47,277 nucleotides of DNA, from positions 1 through 47,277 of the forward strand of contig JAGAYF010000065.1 of NCBI GenBank assembly GCA_017940605.1. The letters are read 5' to 3'. The position numbers were made by a program, and so were the translations under genes. Of this stretch, positions 16,737 to 24,903 are shown piece by piece. The DNA comes from Bacteroidaceae bacterium. GTDB lineage: Bacteria; Bacteroidota; Bacteroidia; Bacteroidales; Bacteroidaceae. The first letter of the stretch is position 1. Every line of letters starts with the position of its first letter. A model generated the notes under the pieces. It did not search any database. It saw only the letters and a program-made list of their open reading frames with translations, and was not told where the DNA came from.

Positions 16737-17972
16737 ATGTATTCCCAACCTTTGAAAAAGTTTGTTTTCATGTTCCTGCTGGCCGCGTTGTGCCTGCAGG
16801 GAAGTGCCCTACGCCCCGAAGATTTCACGGCCGATACTTTGCAGCAGCGGCCGTGGTCGGAACGGTTTCGGCAGGGGCTTGATTCCATGATTCAGTTTGA
16901 AGATTTGTGCCAATGCTCGGCTGCCGGCATCTATTTCTACGACCTTACGGCCGACACCGTCATGTATGATTTCGGCAGCCGCCAGATGTTGCGCCCCGCC
17001 TCGGTCATGAAGACGCTCACGGCCGCCACTGCCCTGACGCAGCTGGGCTGCCAGTACCAGTATGAGACCCATCTGTGCATGTCGGGCGCGATAGAGGATT
17101 CCGTCCTGCGCGGCAATCTGTACGTCAAGGCCGGATTCGACCCCTGCTTCGATGCAGACGATATGCGGGGCTTTGTAGCGGCCTTGCGGCAGGCAGGAAT
17201 CAGCGCCATTGAGGGAGACATCGTGGCCGACCTGTCGTTTAAGGACACCATCACGGTGGGCGAGGGCTGGATATGGCACTGGCGTGCCGACGAGCACCCG
17301 CTGACTCCGTTGCTGTTCAATTCGCGCGACTGCTTCATGGCGCGTTTCTTCCAGGCGTTGGACGAAAACAACATCAGGAGGCCCGGTGGCTACTCCCTGG
17401 GCCTGATGCCCAAGGACGGAACGGCCCTCCTGGCCACGTGCAGCCGCAACATTGACCAGGTGCTGGTGCGCATGCTCAAGGAAAGCGACAACCTGTATGC
17501 CGAGTCCATGTTCTACCAGCTCGGGGCACAGGAAGGCGTCCCCTTTGCCGACTACAGGCGTTCGCGCAAGTACGTCGAGAAATTCATACGCAACTGCCTG
17601 GATGAAGATCCCGACCTGTACACCATTGCCGACGGGTGCGGCTTGTCGGTCTACGACTGCCTGTCGCCGCGGCTCATTGTCAAGATGCTGCGCTACATCT
17701 ATCACAACGAATCGCTCTTTGCCCATTTCTACCCGGCCCTGCCTGTGGCCGGCGAAGACGGGACGCTGGCCGGCCGCATGAAGAACACGACGGCCCAGGG
17801 CAACGTGCACGCCAAGACAGGCACGGTGGCGCGCGTCATCACGCTGGCAGGCTATGCCCGCACGGCCCAGGGACACGACGTGGCCTTTGCCCTGATGCAC
17901 AACGGCATCCATTCCAGCCGCGAAGCGCGTGCGTGGGACGACCGCGTGCTGCAATTGCTCACCATGCCCTGA
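16737..17972 (+). CDS. D-alanyl-D-alanine carboxypeptidase/endopeptidase (PBP4 type, S13)
   Basis: 411-residue periplasmic penicillin-binding protein that trims or cleaves peptidoglycan cross-links. The three serine-enzyme motifs are in order: S89-V-M-K92, S250-D-N252 and K360-T-G362. An N-terminal hydrophobic segment (about 7-24) acts as signal sequence. It is shorter than the roughly 470-residue Proteobacterial DacB but retains the inserted region between the first two motifs. The start is set by the -7 box at 16708. It is divergent from nadB, and the PAP2 phosphatase gene follows 51 bp later, so both genes of this pair act in the envelope. Confidence 0.92.
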   Translation: MYSQPLKKFVFMFLLAALCLQGSALRPEDFTADTLQQRPWSERFRQGLDSMIQFEDLCQCSAAGIYFYDLTADTVMYDFGSRQMLRPASVMKTLTAATALTQLGCQYQYETHLCMSGAIEDSVLRGNLYVKAGFDPCFDADDMRGFVAALRQAGISAIEGDIVADLSFKDTITVGEGWIWHWRADEHPLTPLLFNSRDCFMARFFQALDENNIRRPGGYSLGLMPKDGTALLATCSRNIDQVLVRMLKESDNLYAESMFYQLGAQEGVPFADYRRSRKYVEKFIRNCLDEDPDLYTIADGCGLSVYDCLSPRLIVKMLRYIYHNESLFAHFYPALPVAGEDGTLAGRMKNTTAQGNVHAKTGTVARVITLAGYARTAQGHDVAFALMHNGIHSSREARAWDDRVLQLLTMP

Positions 17973-18023
17973 CGGAACAGGATGCACACCCAATGAAATC
18001 CTACCTATTTAAATATGTATAAG

Positions 18024-18785
18024 ATGAAGAAATGTTTTCTGTGGACGCTGGCTGCCCTGCTGGCCTGCGGCCCGGTGTACATGCAGGCCCGCAACAAGAA
18101 CGTGAATGCCTATTTCCACGAAGTGGAGATGCCCGACCTGCTCAAGTGGATGCCTGCGCCCCCCGACACGACGGGTTCGCTGTATGTCAATGACATCATG
18201 CAGTACATGTGGGGCAAGGCCCAGCGGCAGGACTCGGTGAGGAGGGAGATTGCCCGCCGCGATGCCGTATATGGCATCAAGACGGTGGCTCGCGAGTTCT
18301 CGCCCTTGTTGGGAGTGCCCATATCCAAGGAGGAAACACCCGAGATATACAAGGTTTTGGAAGAATCGCTGGCCACGTGCGACAGCATATGCACCCGCCC
18401 CAAGGCGCACTACATGCGCCGCCGTCCCTTCGTCCGGTTCGGCGAGCACACCATTACGCCCAAGGACGAACGCTACCTGCGCGGCAACGGGTCGTACCCC
18501 TCGGGCCATGCCATCCTGGGTTGGGCGGCCGCCCTGCTGCTCACGGAGATCAACCCCGAGGCGCAGGACACGCTGCTGGCACGCGGGCTGATGTACGGCG
18601 AGAGCAGAGTCATTGTGGGCGCGCACTGGCAGAGCGATGTCGACATGGGATTCCTGGCCGCCAGCGCGGCCTATGCGCGGCTGCACACCAGCGAGCGCTT
18701 TCTGGAGCAGATGAGGCGTGCCCGTGCCGAGTTTGCTGAAAAGAGGCAGGCCTTGGCCCAGGCGGCCAAGGGCAAGGAAAAATAG
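18024..18785 (+). CDS. PAP2 family acid phosphatase, secreted
   Basis: 253-residue exported phosphatase of the class A acid phosphatase/PAP2 superfamily. The signal peptide is MKKCFLWTLAALLACGPVYMQA. The three-part phosphatase signature is present: KAHYMRRRP, then GSYPSGHA, then SRVIVGAHWQSDVDMG, containing the nucleophilic and acid-base histidines. Natural substrates may be phosphomonoesters or lipid-linked phosphates. An in-frame ATG at 18015 would add three residues; 18024 gives a cleaner signal peptide. Directly upstream is an AT-rich leader almost identical to that before the M16 gene. It ends a plus-strand pair and converges on the gene at 19039. Confidence 0.92.
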   Translation: MKKCFLWTLAALLACGPVYMQARNKNVNAYFHEVEMPDLLKWMPAPPDTTGSLYVNDIMQYMWGKAQRQDSVRREIARRDAVYGIKTVAREFSPLLGVPISKEETPEIYKVLEESLATCDSICTRPKAHYMRRRPFVRFGEHTITPKDERYLRGNGSYPSGHAILGWAAALLLTEINPEAQDTLLARGLMYGESRVIVGAHWQSDVDMGFLAASAAYARLHTSERFLEQMRRARAEFAEKRQALAQAAKGKEK

Positions 18786-18870
18786 ACGGCACGGACAGTC
18801 ATCGTATGGCCTGTTGGAAATGAGTGCTGCGCGTCCTGTGCTGTGCCATGGGGCGCAAGCGCGGATGCTT

Positions 18871-18943
18871 ACGCCTTGTTGGCGGTGCTTTTGCGCCTTG
18901 CGCAAAATATTTCGGGCCGCATTTGTCCACCTCTGATGCCTTG
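18871..18943 (+). repeat. 73-bp four-block intergenic repeat, copy B
   Basis: ACGCCTTG at 18871, GCGCCTTG at 18893, GGGCCGCATT at 18914 and ATGCCTTG at 18936, with offsets 0, 22, 43 and 65. The last block carries the same AT variant as copy D. It lies in the 253-bp gap between two convergent genes; I see no other feature there. Confidence 0.85.
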
Positions 18944-19038
18944 CAGTTTTGCCTGCATCATGAATGGCAGCAGAAAAGCACCGCATCCCCACCCGCGTGG
19001 CGGCAGGAATGCGGTGCTGTGCGTAGGCGGTTGTGCGG

Positions 19039-19941
19039 CTACGGCGTAGTCAGTTCATACATGTTGTTGCGGTAGGTCAGGAGCATGTGCCAGCCCTTGT
19101 GGCGGTTGCCCGGGATAGGGCCGCGCACGAAGTCGATGCCCTCGGGCTCGTCGTTGTGGTGGGACAGGTTGATGAACTTCTCCGGCTGGAACGTCTTCAG
19201 GTCGAATACCATGATTTGCCGCGACTTGTCCCAGTTGCGCTTGGCGCTGGTGCGCAGTCCGGCGGTGATGTACAGCTTGCCCCGGTGCACTTCCTTGTCC
19301 TGCGTCACGGCCATGTAGGGCAGCTTGACGCGCCGCAGGATGTCCTGCTGTGTGAAGGTCCTGTCGCCGTCGGTGGGTCGCGGCAGCTTCATCTCCATCA
19401 GGATGACACCCGTGCCTTTCCGGTCGTTGTCGGGTGTGGGGTCGCAGTAGGTGAACAGGTAGAGGCGCTGCTTCCGTGCATCCACCACCCAGTCGCAGAA
19501 TCCCGCCCCCATGATGCTGTCGGGTATCTGCAGGGTGAACGTCTGCACCAGCCGCGTGCTCCATTGGCGCGCCTGGGGGGAAAATGCTATCTGTTCGACG
19601 AAGAGTCGCCGCTGCTGATTCCACTCAGTGACGTAGAGGTAGTTGCGGCCTCCTTTCCTGACGAGGTTGGCCACGTTGCAATGGGGCTTCATCGTGACGG
19701 AGGCCAGGTCGAACTCGATGCTGTCGGCCGTGGAGTAGAGGGGGTAGGATTTTGCATGGCCGTCGTTGCTGAGGCATACCAGCTGGCCGTCGCAAATGAA
19801 GGATGCCTGTTTGCACACGGGGGCAAAGATGTAACGCAAATGCCCCTTGACGGTGGGAATGTCCTGTGCCAGGGCGCAGGAGGCACTTCCGGCCAGCAGA
19901 AGCAGGGACAGAAGTGGCGAAATCAAGGTGTTTTTCATCAT
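19039..19941 (-). CDS. Secreted protein of unknown function (propeller-like repeats)
   Basis: 300 residues with a Sec signal peptide (MMKNTLISPLLSLLLLAGSASCALA, possible cleavage at ALA-QD). I do not recognise the family. The sequence has recurrent short beta-strand segments (FICDGQLVCLSNDG, GRNYLYVTEWNQQ, KQRLYLFTYCDPT, RGKLYITAGLRT) spaced about 40-60 residues apart, as in beta-propellers. GIDFVRGPIPGNRHKGWHMLLTY near the end is notable. It is divergent from another exported repeat-containing protein at 20085, and the two may act together. A clear -7 box precedes it. Confidence 0.75.
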   Translation of the reverse strand: MMKNTLISPLLSLLLLAGSASCALAQDIPTVKGHLRYIFAPVCKQASFICDGQLVCLSNDGHAKSYPLYSTADSIEFDLASVTMKPHCNVANLVRKGGRNYLYVTEWNQQRRLFVEQIAFSPQARQWSTRLVQTFTLQIPDSIMGAGFCDWVVDARKQRLYLFTYCDPTPDNDRKGTGVILMEMKLPRPTDGDRTFTQQDILRRVKLPYMAVTQDKEVHRGKLYITAGLRTSAKRNWDKSRQIMVFDLKTFQPEKFINLSHHNDEPEGIDFVRGPIPGNRHKGWHMLLTYRNNMYELTTP

Positions 19942-19962
19942 TCAAGAAGTTTTTTGGTTGTG

Positions 19963-19970
19963 CAAATATA
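19963..19970 (-). promoter_or_regulatory. -7 box TATATTTG of the gene ending at 19039
   Basis: Consensus on the minus strand, 21 bases before the ATG at 19941. Confidence 0.65.
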
Positions 19971-20044
19971 GGAAAAAATGGTGGCAGTTCCTGTGGGTTA
20001 ACGCTTTTTTACGATAAAAAGGGCTTGGTTTGGCAAAAAGTGGT

Positions 20045-20052
20045 TACCTTTA
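20045..20052 (+). promoter_or_regulatory. Near-consensus -7 box TACCTTTA
   Basis: One mismatch (final A for G) to TAnnTTTG, 32 bases before the ATG at 20085, facing away from the divergent -7 box at 19963. Confidence 0.5.
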
Positions 20053-20084
20053 CCGCCCAATATTCATTTAATCAGAAAGGAACG

Positions 20085-21071
20085 ATGAAGAATCGATGGT
20101 TTACCGTCTGCCTCCTCACCCTGATGACGGTGGGGGCGGCAGCGCAGCATTTGGGCACGGAGTATAGGTTGAAGAAAGTGGTGAGGGTGCCCGGCCGCCA
20201 GGGAATCGCTGCCGATTCCAGCTATTACTATGTGTCCGACACGCGCGGGCTCTACAAATTTGACAAGCAGTGGAACTTGGTGAAGAGCCGCGTGCAGACG
20301 GCCGCCGACGGCTTGTTCCCCCATCCCGACAAGGCCAACCATTTCGGCGACATTGACGTGTTTGAGGGCCGCATCTACGCCGGCAACGAGCGGTTTGAGT
20401 TCGGCAGGGGCTACAATATTGCCGTTTCTGTCTACGACACCCAGACTTTGGAGTGGATCGAGGACATTCCATGGCAGGCGGCGTCCGGCCAGGTCGAGGT
20501 CAGCGGTATAGCCATTGACAGGGAGAAGCGTTTGGTGTGGATGTCTGACTGGGTGGACAGCCGGTATGTGTATTGCTACAGCCTGGACACGAAGCAATAC
20601 TACACCAAGATGCAATGCCGCCCGACACCCTATTGGTGTCAGGGCATCTATGTGGCCGACGGGCAGATGCTGTTCAGCGCAGACGACGGCGAGGCCAACT
20701 ACCACATTGCCGATTGCATTTACAAGGCCGATGTGTCGGAAGTACCCTATACGGGATTGACGGAAGGCGTGGAGGTGGTGAAGGAAAGCCCCTTCAGCGT
20801 GAAATTGGACAAGAAAGGGCAGTGCGTGACGCGCAAAGGCCCTGTGGCGGCAGGCGCAATGGCCCGTCCGCTTGTGCTGTTCCGCGAAATGGCCGATTTC
20901 AGGCGCGCCGGAGAGATAGAGGGGCTGACGGTCGACCCCGTGACGGACGAACTGCTGGTCCTGAACAACCGCGGAACGCAGATTGTGCTCGGCATGAGCC
21001 AAGGACCGTTCACGCAGGAGGGCTACACCGAGGAAATCCACGAAGTGTACGTGTACGAAAAGGTCAGGTGA
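20085..21071 (+). CDS. Secreted protein of unknown function (propeller-like)
   Basis: 328 residues with a signal peptide (MKNRWFTVCLLTLMTVGAAAQ). I do not recognise a named family. Repeats of strand-like blocks containing short DxxxxLVW or YVSDTRGLYKFD elements (QGIAADSSYYYVSDTRGLYK, GIAIDREKRLVWMSDW, GLTVDPVTDELLVLNNRG) suggest a five- or six-bladed beta-propeller of the NHL/SMP-30-like kind. It was started at 20085 rather than upstream because the promoter-like box lies at 20045 and the signal peptide begins there. It is divergent from 19039, which has a comparable architecture but no obvious sequence identity. Confidence 0.78.
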   Translation: MKNRWFTVCLLTLMTVGAAAQHLGTEYRLKKVVRVPGRQGIAADSSYYYVSDTRGLYKFDKQWNLVKSRVQTAADGLFPHPDKANHFGDIDVFEGRIYAGNERFEFGRGYNIAVSVYDTQTLEWIEDIPWQAASGQVEVSGIAIDREKRLVWMSDWVDSRYVYCYSLDTKQYYTKMQCRPTPYWCQGIYVADGQMLFSADDGEANYHIADCIYKADVSEVPYTGLTEGVEVVKESPFSVKLDKKGQCVTRKGPVAAGAMARPLVLFREMADFRRAGEIEGLTVDPVTDELLVLNNRGTQIVLGMSQGPFTQEGYTEEIHEVYVYEKVR

Positions 21072-21147
21072 TGGGGCAGACGGGGACGAAACGAGGAAAT
21101 TCTTGTTAAAAAATCCGAGTTGGGCCTTGTCTTTCTGAAAAAAGCAT

Positions 21148-21155
21148 TACCTTTG
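21148..21155 (+). promoter_or_regulatory. -7 box TACCTTTG of the FKBP cluster
   Basis: Exact consensus 22 bases before the ATG at 21178. A CTTG at 21126-21129, 18 bp upstream, may serve as a weak -33 element. Confidence 0.7.
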
Positions 21156-21177
21156 CATGTTTTATAGAAAATAGAAG

Positions 21178-21783
21178 ATGGATAAACTCAGTTATTCTTT
21201 TGGTTTGGCTATCGGCTCGCAGTTGGTCGACTTGGGAGCGGAAACCATCCAAGTGGACGATTTCGCGCAGGCTTTGAAAGATGTCTTTGAAGGCAGGCAA
21301 TTGGCCGTTGACCCAGGCGAAGCACAGCATTTGGTGAACGAATTCATACAAAAGCAGCAGGATGCCAAGCGGGCCGAGGCAGAAAGCAAGGGCCAGCAGG
21401 CCAAGGCGGAGGGAGAAGCCTTTCTGAAGAAAAATGCGGGGCTTGAAAACGTCGTTGTCCTGCCCAGCGGTTTGCAATACGAGGTGTTGCAGGAGGGAAA
21501 TGGGCGTTCGCCCAAGGCGACCGACCAGGTAAAGTGCCATTATGAGGGCCGTCTGATCGATGGCACGGTGTTTGACAGCAGTATCAGGCGCGGGCAGCCC
21601 GCAGTGTTCCCGTTGAACGGCGTTATCAGCGGCTGGACGGAAGGTTTGCAGCTGATGAAGGAGGGTGCTAAGTACCGATTCTATATACCCTACCAGTTAG
21701 CGTATGGCGCAAACGGGGCAGGCGGCAGCATTCCCCCCTATGCGGCACTCATCTTTGACGTAGAACTGCTGGAAGTCCTTTGA
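21178..21783 (+). CDS. FKBP-type peptidyl-prolyl isomerase, FklB/Mip-like, cytoplasmic
   Basis: 201 residues. An N-terminal helical dimerisation domain (about 1-90, ending in a charged helix rich in A, E, K and Q) is followed by an FKBP domain (about 95-201). Pocket residues of active FKBPs are kept: Y in CHYEG, FDSS, VISGW, LAYG and a final F. There is no signal peptide, so it is predicted to act in the cytoplasm, in contrast to its two neighbours. It is the first of three tandem FKBP genes and carries the cluster's promoter. Confidence 0.92.
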   Translation: MDKLSYSFGLAIGSQLVDLGAETIQVDDFAQALKDVFEGRQLAVDPGEAQHLVNEFIQKQQDAKRAEAESKGQQAKAEGEAFLKKNAGLENVVVLPSGLQYEVLQEGNGRSPKATDQVKCHYEGRLIDGTVFDSSIRRGQPAVFPLNGVISGWTEGLQLMKEGAKYRFYIPYQLAYGANGAGGSIPPYAALIFDVELLEVL

Positions 21784-21828
21784 AAAACAGATTAAAACAA
21801 CAATAACAATAATTAAACACAGAAAACA

Positions 21829-22695
21829 ATGAAGAAATTGGTTTTAGTAGCCGTAGCTGCCGTAGTAGTTTTCGGCTCATGCAAGAAATCCGGTCCCTCA
21901 GCTTCCTTAAAATCGGAGGTAGACACCATTAGTTACGAATTAGGTATGTTGAATTCCAACGGCCTGAAGCAATATCTGGCCGACCGCGTTGGAATTGACA
22001 CGACAAGCCTTGATGATTTTTACAAAGGCTTGATGGAGGCTGCCAATGCAGGCGACAACAAAAAGAAAGCCGCTTATTTCGCCGGCATTCAGATAGGTCA
22101 GCAGATTGCAACCCAGATGTACGCCGGCATCAACCACCAACTTTTCGGCGAAGACAGCGTACACACCATCAGTATGCGCAATTTCCTGAGCGGATTCATA
22201 GCAGCCAGCAACGGAAAGGCCGTATTCAACATGGATTCCGTGCAAAAGGAGATCCAAGGCCACATGGAGAGATTCCGCGCCGCCAATTTGGCTAACACTT
22301 ATGCTGAAAACAAGGCCGCATGCGAGAAATACATTGCCGACAAGGAGGCATTGGCAGATGTAAAGAAGTTGCCCAACGGCACGCTCTACCGCGTCATCAA
22401 GGAAGGCAAGGGCAAGATTCCCGCTGACAGTTCTGTCGTTGAGGTGAACTATGTAGGCAAGACCATTGACGGAAAAGAATTTGACAGCTCGGTCAAGAAC
22501 AATGACGGCAAGCCCATTGAAATACACGTCAACGGTATGATTCCCGGCTGGATTGATGCATTGACCCACATGCCCGAGGGTTCGAAATGGGAACTGTACA
22601 TTCCGCAGGACCAAGCCTATGGCGATCGCGAGGCTGGCGAGATCAAGCCTTTTTCTGCCTTGGTGTTCGAACTGGAACTGGTGAAGGTCAAGTAA
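21829..22695 (+). CDS. FKBP-type peptidyl-prolyl isomerase, lipoprotein
   Basis: 288 residues. Lipoprotein signal MKKLVLVAVAAVVVFGSC with lipidated C18 followed by KKSG, without the acidic tag used for surface export, so probably facing the periplasm. A helical N-terminal Mip-like domain (about 30-175) leads to a C-terminal FKBP domain (about 180-288) with FDSSV, MIPGW and QAYGDREAGEIKPFSALVF. The pocket is somewhat altered (I in place of the usual F after the DSS loop). It is the middle gene of three FKBPs, 45 bp after the first. Confidence 0.92.
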   Translation: MKKLVLVAVAAVVVFGSCKKSGPSASLKSEVDTISYELGMLNSNGLKQYLADRVGIDTTSLDDFYKGLMEAANAGDNKKKAAYFAGIQIGQQIATQMYAGINHQLFGEDSVHTISMRNFLSGFIAASNGKAVFNMDSVQKEIQGHMERFRAANLANTYAENKAACEKYIADKEALADVKKLPNGTLYRVIKEGKGKIPADSSVVEVNYVGKTIDGKEFDSSVKNNDGKPIEIHVNGMIPGWIDALTHMPEGSKWELYIPQDQAYGDREAGEIKPFSALVFELELVKVK

Positions 22696-22725
22696 TATTC
22701 CCTTTTAAACGATTTTTTTCGCAAG

Positions 22726-23649
22726 ATGAAGACACGTATAACCTTGGTATTGGCGTTGCTGCTGTCCTTAAATGTCATGGCTGCGCCTACCAAGAAAGTC
22801 AAGAAGACGAAGAAGGCCGACGCTGCGGCTGCAGTGACAGAGCCCAAGGCTGACACCCTTACCTTGAAGGACTTCAGCTACGCCATAGGCGTTGCTAACA
22901 CGCAGGGCATCAAGGCTCACTTGGCCAATAACCTGGGAATGGACACTGTTAAGCACATGGCTGACTTCAGCCGTGCGCTGAAGGAAGTCATAGCCAAGCA
23001 AGACGACCCGGCCTTCAGGGCATACGCCATCGGCTTGCAGATTGGCATTGGCGCGCTGGTGGAATTTCCCAAGACCATCGACAAGCAGATAACGGGCAAG
23101 GACACGACGTTCATCGATATAGACTCCTACCGCCGGGGCTTCCTTGATGCGGTGGGCGGCGACAAGTTGCCCTATTCCGTTGACTCGGCTGCTCGCGCTG
23201 CCACCAAGCAGATGCAGTATTACGCCAACCAGAAGACACAGAGAGAGTATGGGCAGAACAAGAAGGACGGCGAGGATTTCCTGGCCCAGAACGGAAAACT
23301 TGCCGATGTGAAGACGACACCCAGCGGATTGCAGTATAAAATCATCAAGGAGGGCAACGGACCGAAGCCCAAGGCCGACCAGACCGTCAAAGTGAACTAT
23401 TCCGGTCGCTTGATTGATGGAACGGTGTTCGACAGCAACACGGGCAAAGACCCCTTCCAGGTTCAGTGCAACCATGTCATAGCCGGTTGGACCGAGGCCC
23501 TGACCATGATGCCCGTAGGCTCAAAATGGGAAATCTATATCCCGCAGCAGCTTGCCTACGGCGAGCGCGAGGCAGGGAAGATCAAGCCTTTCTCGGCACT
23601 CATCTTTGAAGTGGAGCTGCTGGAGATAGTAGGCGCTGCCAATCCCTGA
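22726..23649 (+). CDS. FKBP-type peptidyl-prolyl isomerase, secreted
   Basis: 307 residues with a Sec signal (MKTRITLVLALLLSLNVMAAP) and no lipobox, then a Lys/Ala-rich linker (about 22-42). A Mip-like helical domain follows (about 45-195), then a C-terminal FKBP domain with FDSNT, VIAGW and LAYGEREAGKIKPFSALIF. The REAGxIKPFSAL block is shared with the lipoprotein paralogue and differs from the cytoplasmic one, so these two are the closer pair. A strong terminator follows 45 bp after the stop. Confidence 0.92.
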   Translation: MKTRITLVLALLLSLNVMAAPTKKVKKTKKADAAAAVTEPKADTLTLKDFSYAIGVANTQGIKAHLANNLGMDTVKHMADFSRALKEVIAKQDDPAFRAYAIGLQIGIGALVEFPKTIDKQITGKDTTFIDIDSYRRGFLDAVGGDKLPYSVDSAARAATKQMQYYANQKTQREYGQNKKDGEDFLAQNGKLADVKTTPSGLQYKIIKEGNGPKPKADQTVKVNYSGRLIDGTVFDSNTGKDPFQVQCNHVIAGWTEALTMMPVGSKWEIYIPQQLAYGEREAGKIKPFSALIFEVELLEIVGAANP

Positions 23650-23694
23650 TCCCATCGGTTCTTAGACTATTCATTTTCTTATTACATTTGATAG

Positions 23695-23722
23695 CCCCGC
23701 TGCTTTGGCAGCGGGGTTTTTT
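23695..23722 (+). terminator. Rho-independent terminator of the FKBP cluster
   Basis: CCCCGCTGC pairs perfectly with GCAGCGGGG around a TTTG loop and is followed directly by six T residues. This is the clearest terminator in the window. Confidence 0.92.
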
Positions 23723-23768
23723 GTTGCTTCGCAGTTTGGCGGGTGCCGACGGCTTGGCAGCGACGGCG

Positions 23769-23841
23769 CAAGGCATCAGGGAGCGGCGAATGCGGCTTGA
23801 AAAAATGCATACAAGGCGCATGAGTTTCATGTTCAAGGCGT
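23769..23841 (-). repeat. 73-bp four-block intergenic repeat, copy D
   Basis: On the minus strand from 23841: ACGCCTTG, GCGCCTTG starting at 23819, AAGCCGCATT at 23798 and ATGCCTTG at 23776, with offsets 0, 22, 43 and 65. ATTTTTTC precedes the third block. It lies antisense to both flanking genes and 47 bp after the FKBP terminator. Confidence 0.85.
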
Positions 23842-24068
23842 AAAAACGGGAAACAACGGGCTGGGGAGCATGGCGGTCACCCTCCTGCCGGTTGGCTTTT
23901 GGGGATGGGCTGTCGGGGGGCATGATGGATGCGTCCGGCATGTCCTTTCCGGTTGCCGCCGATGGGTGGAGGTTCGTGGGTTGGTGTACCCCGACTTGCA
24001 ATTTGTAGTCCCAAACTTGCCCAAAAAGAACAAAATGCATGATTTTTGTGAATATTTTTGCCAAAAAT

Positions 24069-24099
24069 TTTGCAAATGGAAAATAAAGATGTAATTTTG
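24069..24099 (+). promoter_or_regulatory. Full Bacteroidetes promoter of the Lrp/AsnC gene
   Basis: -33 element TTTG (24069-24072), 19-bp spacer and -7 box TAATTTTG (24092-24099), the textbook arrangement, 23 bases before the ATG at 24123. Confidence 0.8.
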
Positions 24100-24122
24100 T
24101 AACAATTCAAAAGATAAACCAG

Positions 24123-24596
24123 ATGTTCGGAAAAATTGACAAATTGGATTTGATGATATTAGATATCATTTCCAAGGACGCTCGCATCCCTCTGTCCGAG
24201 GTGGCCGAGCGTTGTGGCGTGTCGCGTGCTGTGGTTCACCAGCGAGTGGGAAAACTGACGGAGAAGAAAGCCATCATGGGCTCCGGCTATCATGTGAATC
24301 CCCAGATGATAGGCTATTCCACTTGCACCTATGTGGGAATTAACCTGGAAAAAGGCTCCATGTACAATGACGTGGTGGAGTGCCTGCGGGAGATTCCCGA
24401 AGTAGTGGAGTGCCACTTCACGACGGGCAACTACACCATGCTGATCAAGCTCTATGCCTATGACAATGCCCATCTGATGGACTTGCTGAACAACAAGATT
24501 CAGCAGATACATGGCGTAACTTCCACCGAGACTCTCATTTCGCTGAACCAGAGTATTATGCGGCAACTTCCCATCATTTTCCCCAAGGAAGAATAA
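24123..24596 (+). CDS. Lrp/AsnC family transcriptional regulator
   Basis: 157 residues: N-terminal winged helix-turn-helix (about 5-55, LDLMILDIISKDARIPLSEV then AERCGVSRAVVHQRVGKL) and a C-terminal RAM/AsnC ligand-binding domain (about 65-150). In that domain VVECHFTTGNYTMLIKLYA is the typical core strand. Such octameric or dimeric regulators respond to amino acids and usually control amino acid or peptide metabolism, often including their own gene. The downstream genes encode peptide-cleaving enzymes, which fits, but direct control is inference. Confidence 0.93.
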   Translation: MFGKIDKLDLMILDIISKDARIPLSEVAERCGVSRAVVHQRVGKLTEKKAIMGSGYHVNPQMIGYSTCTYVGINLEKGSMYNDVVECLREIPEVVECHFTTGNYTMLIKLYAYDNAHLMDLLNNKIQQIHGVTSTETLISLNQSIMRQLPIIFPKEE

Positions 24597-24609
24597 CGCC
24601 TGCCGCGAG

Positions 24610-24903
24610 ATGACTCTTCATTTTGACGGCCTCATAGTCGGCGTTTCGGCTTTCTTGATCATCGGCCTCTTCCACCCTGTCGTCATCAAGGCCGAGTACT
24701 ACTTTGGCACTCGGCTTTGGTGGGTGTTCCTTTTGCTGGGATGCGTGTGCGCGGTTGTTTCACTAATGATTGCCAACACCATCCTAAGTGTCATCGTGGG
24801 TGTGCTGGCTTTCTGCCTGTTCTGGTCCATTCCTGAGTTGTTCCAGCAGGAAAAGCGCGTGCAGAAGGGGTGGTTTCCGCGCAATCCCAAGCGTAAGTAT
24901 TAA
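24610..24903 (+). CDS. DUF4491 family small membrane protein
   Basis: 97 residues with three predicted transmembrane helices (about 7-24, 38-53, 56-75) and a basic C-terminus (RNPKRKY). The sequence GVSAFLIIGLFHPVVIKAEYYFG and the final PELFQQEKRVxKGWFPRNPxRKY are typical of DUF4491 in Bacteroidetes and Firmicutes. The function is unknown. It lies 13 bp after the Lrp gene, and its stop shares one base with the next start (TAATG), implying coupled translation. Confidence 0.85.
   Translation: MTLHFDGLIVGVSAFLIIGLFHPVVIKAEYYFGTRLWWVFLLLGCVCAVVSLMIANTILSVIVGVLAFCLFWSIPELFQQEKRVQKGWFPRNPKRKY

Larger units (their letters stand above)
23650..24122. other. 473-bp intergenic region between the FKBP cluster and the Lrp gene
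   Basis: It contains the FKBP terminator (23695-23722), repeat copy D (23769-23841) and the Lrp promoter (24069-24099). I see no gene or structure in the roughly 220 bp from 23842 to 24068; open frames there are short and unsupported. Confidence 0.7.

Noticed and set aside
16809-17993. Minus-strand open frame (394 codons) opposite the PBP4-type gene
   Set aside because: The plus strand carries all three penicillin-binding motifs in order and a promoter.
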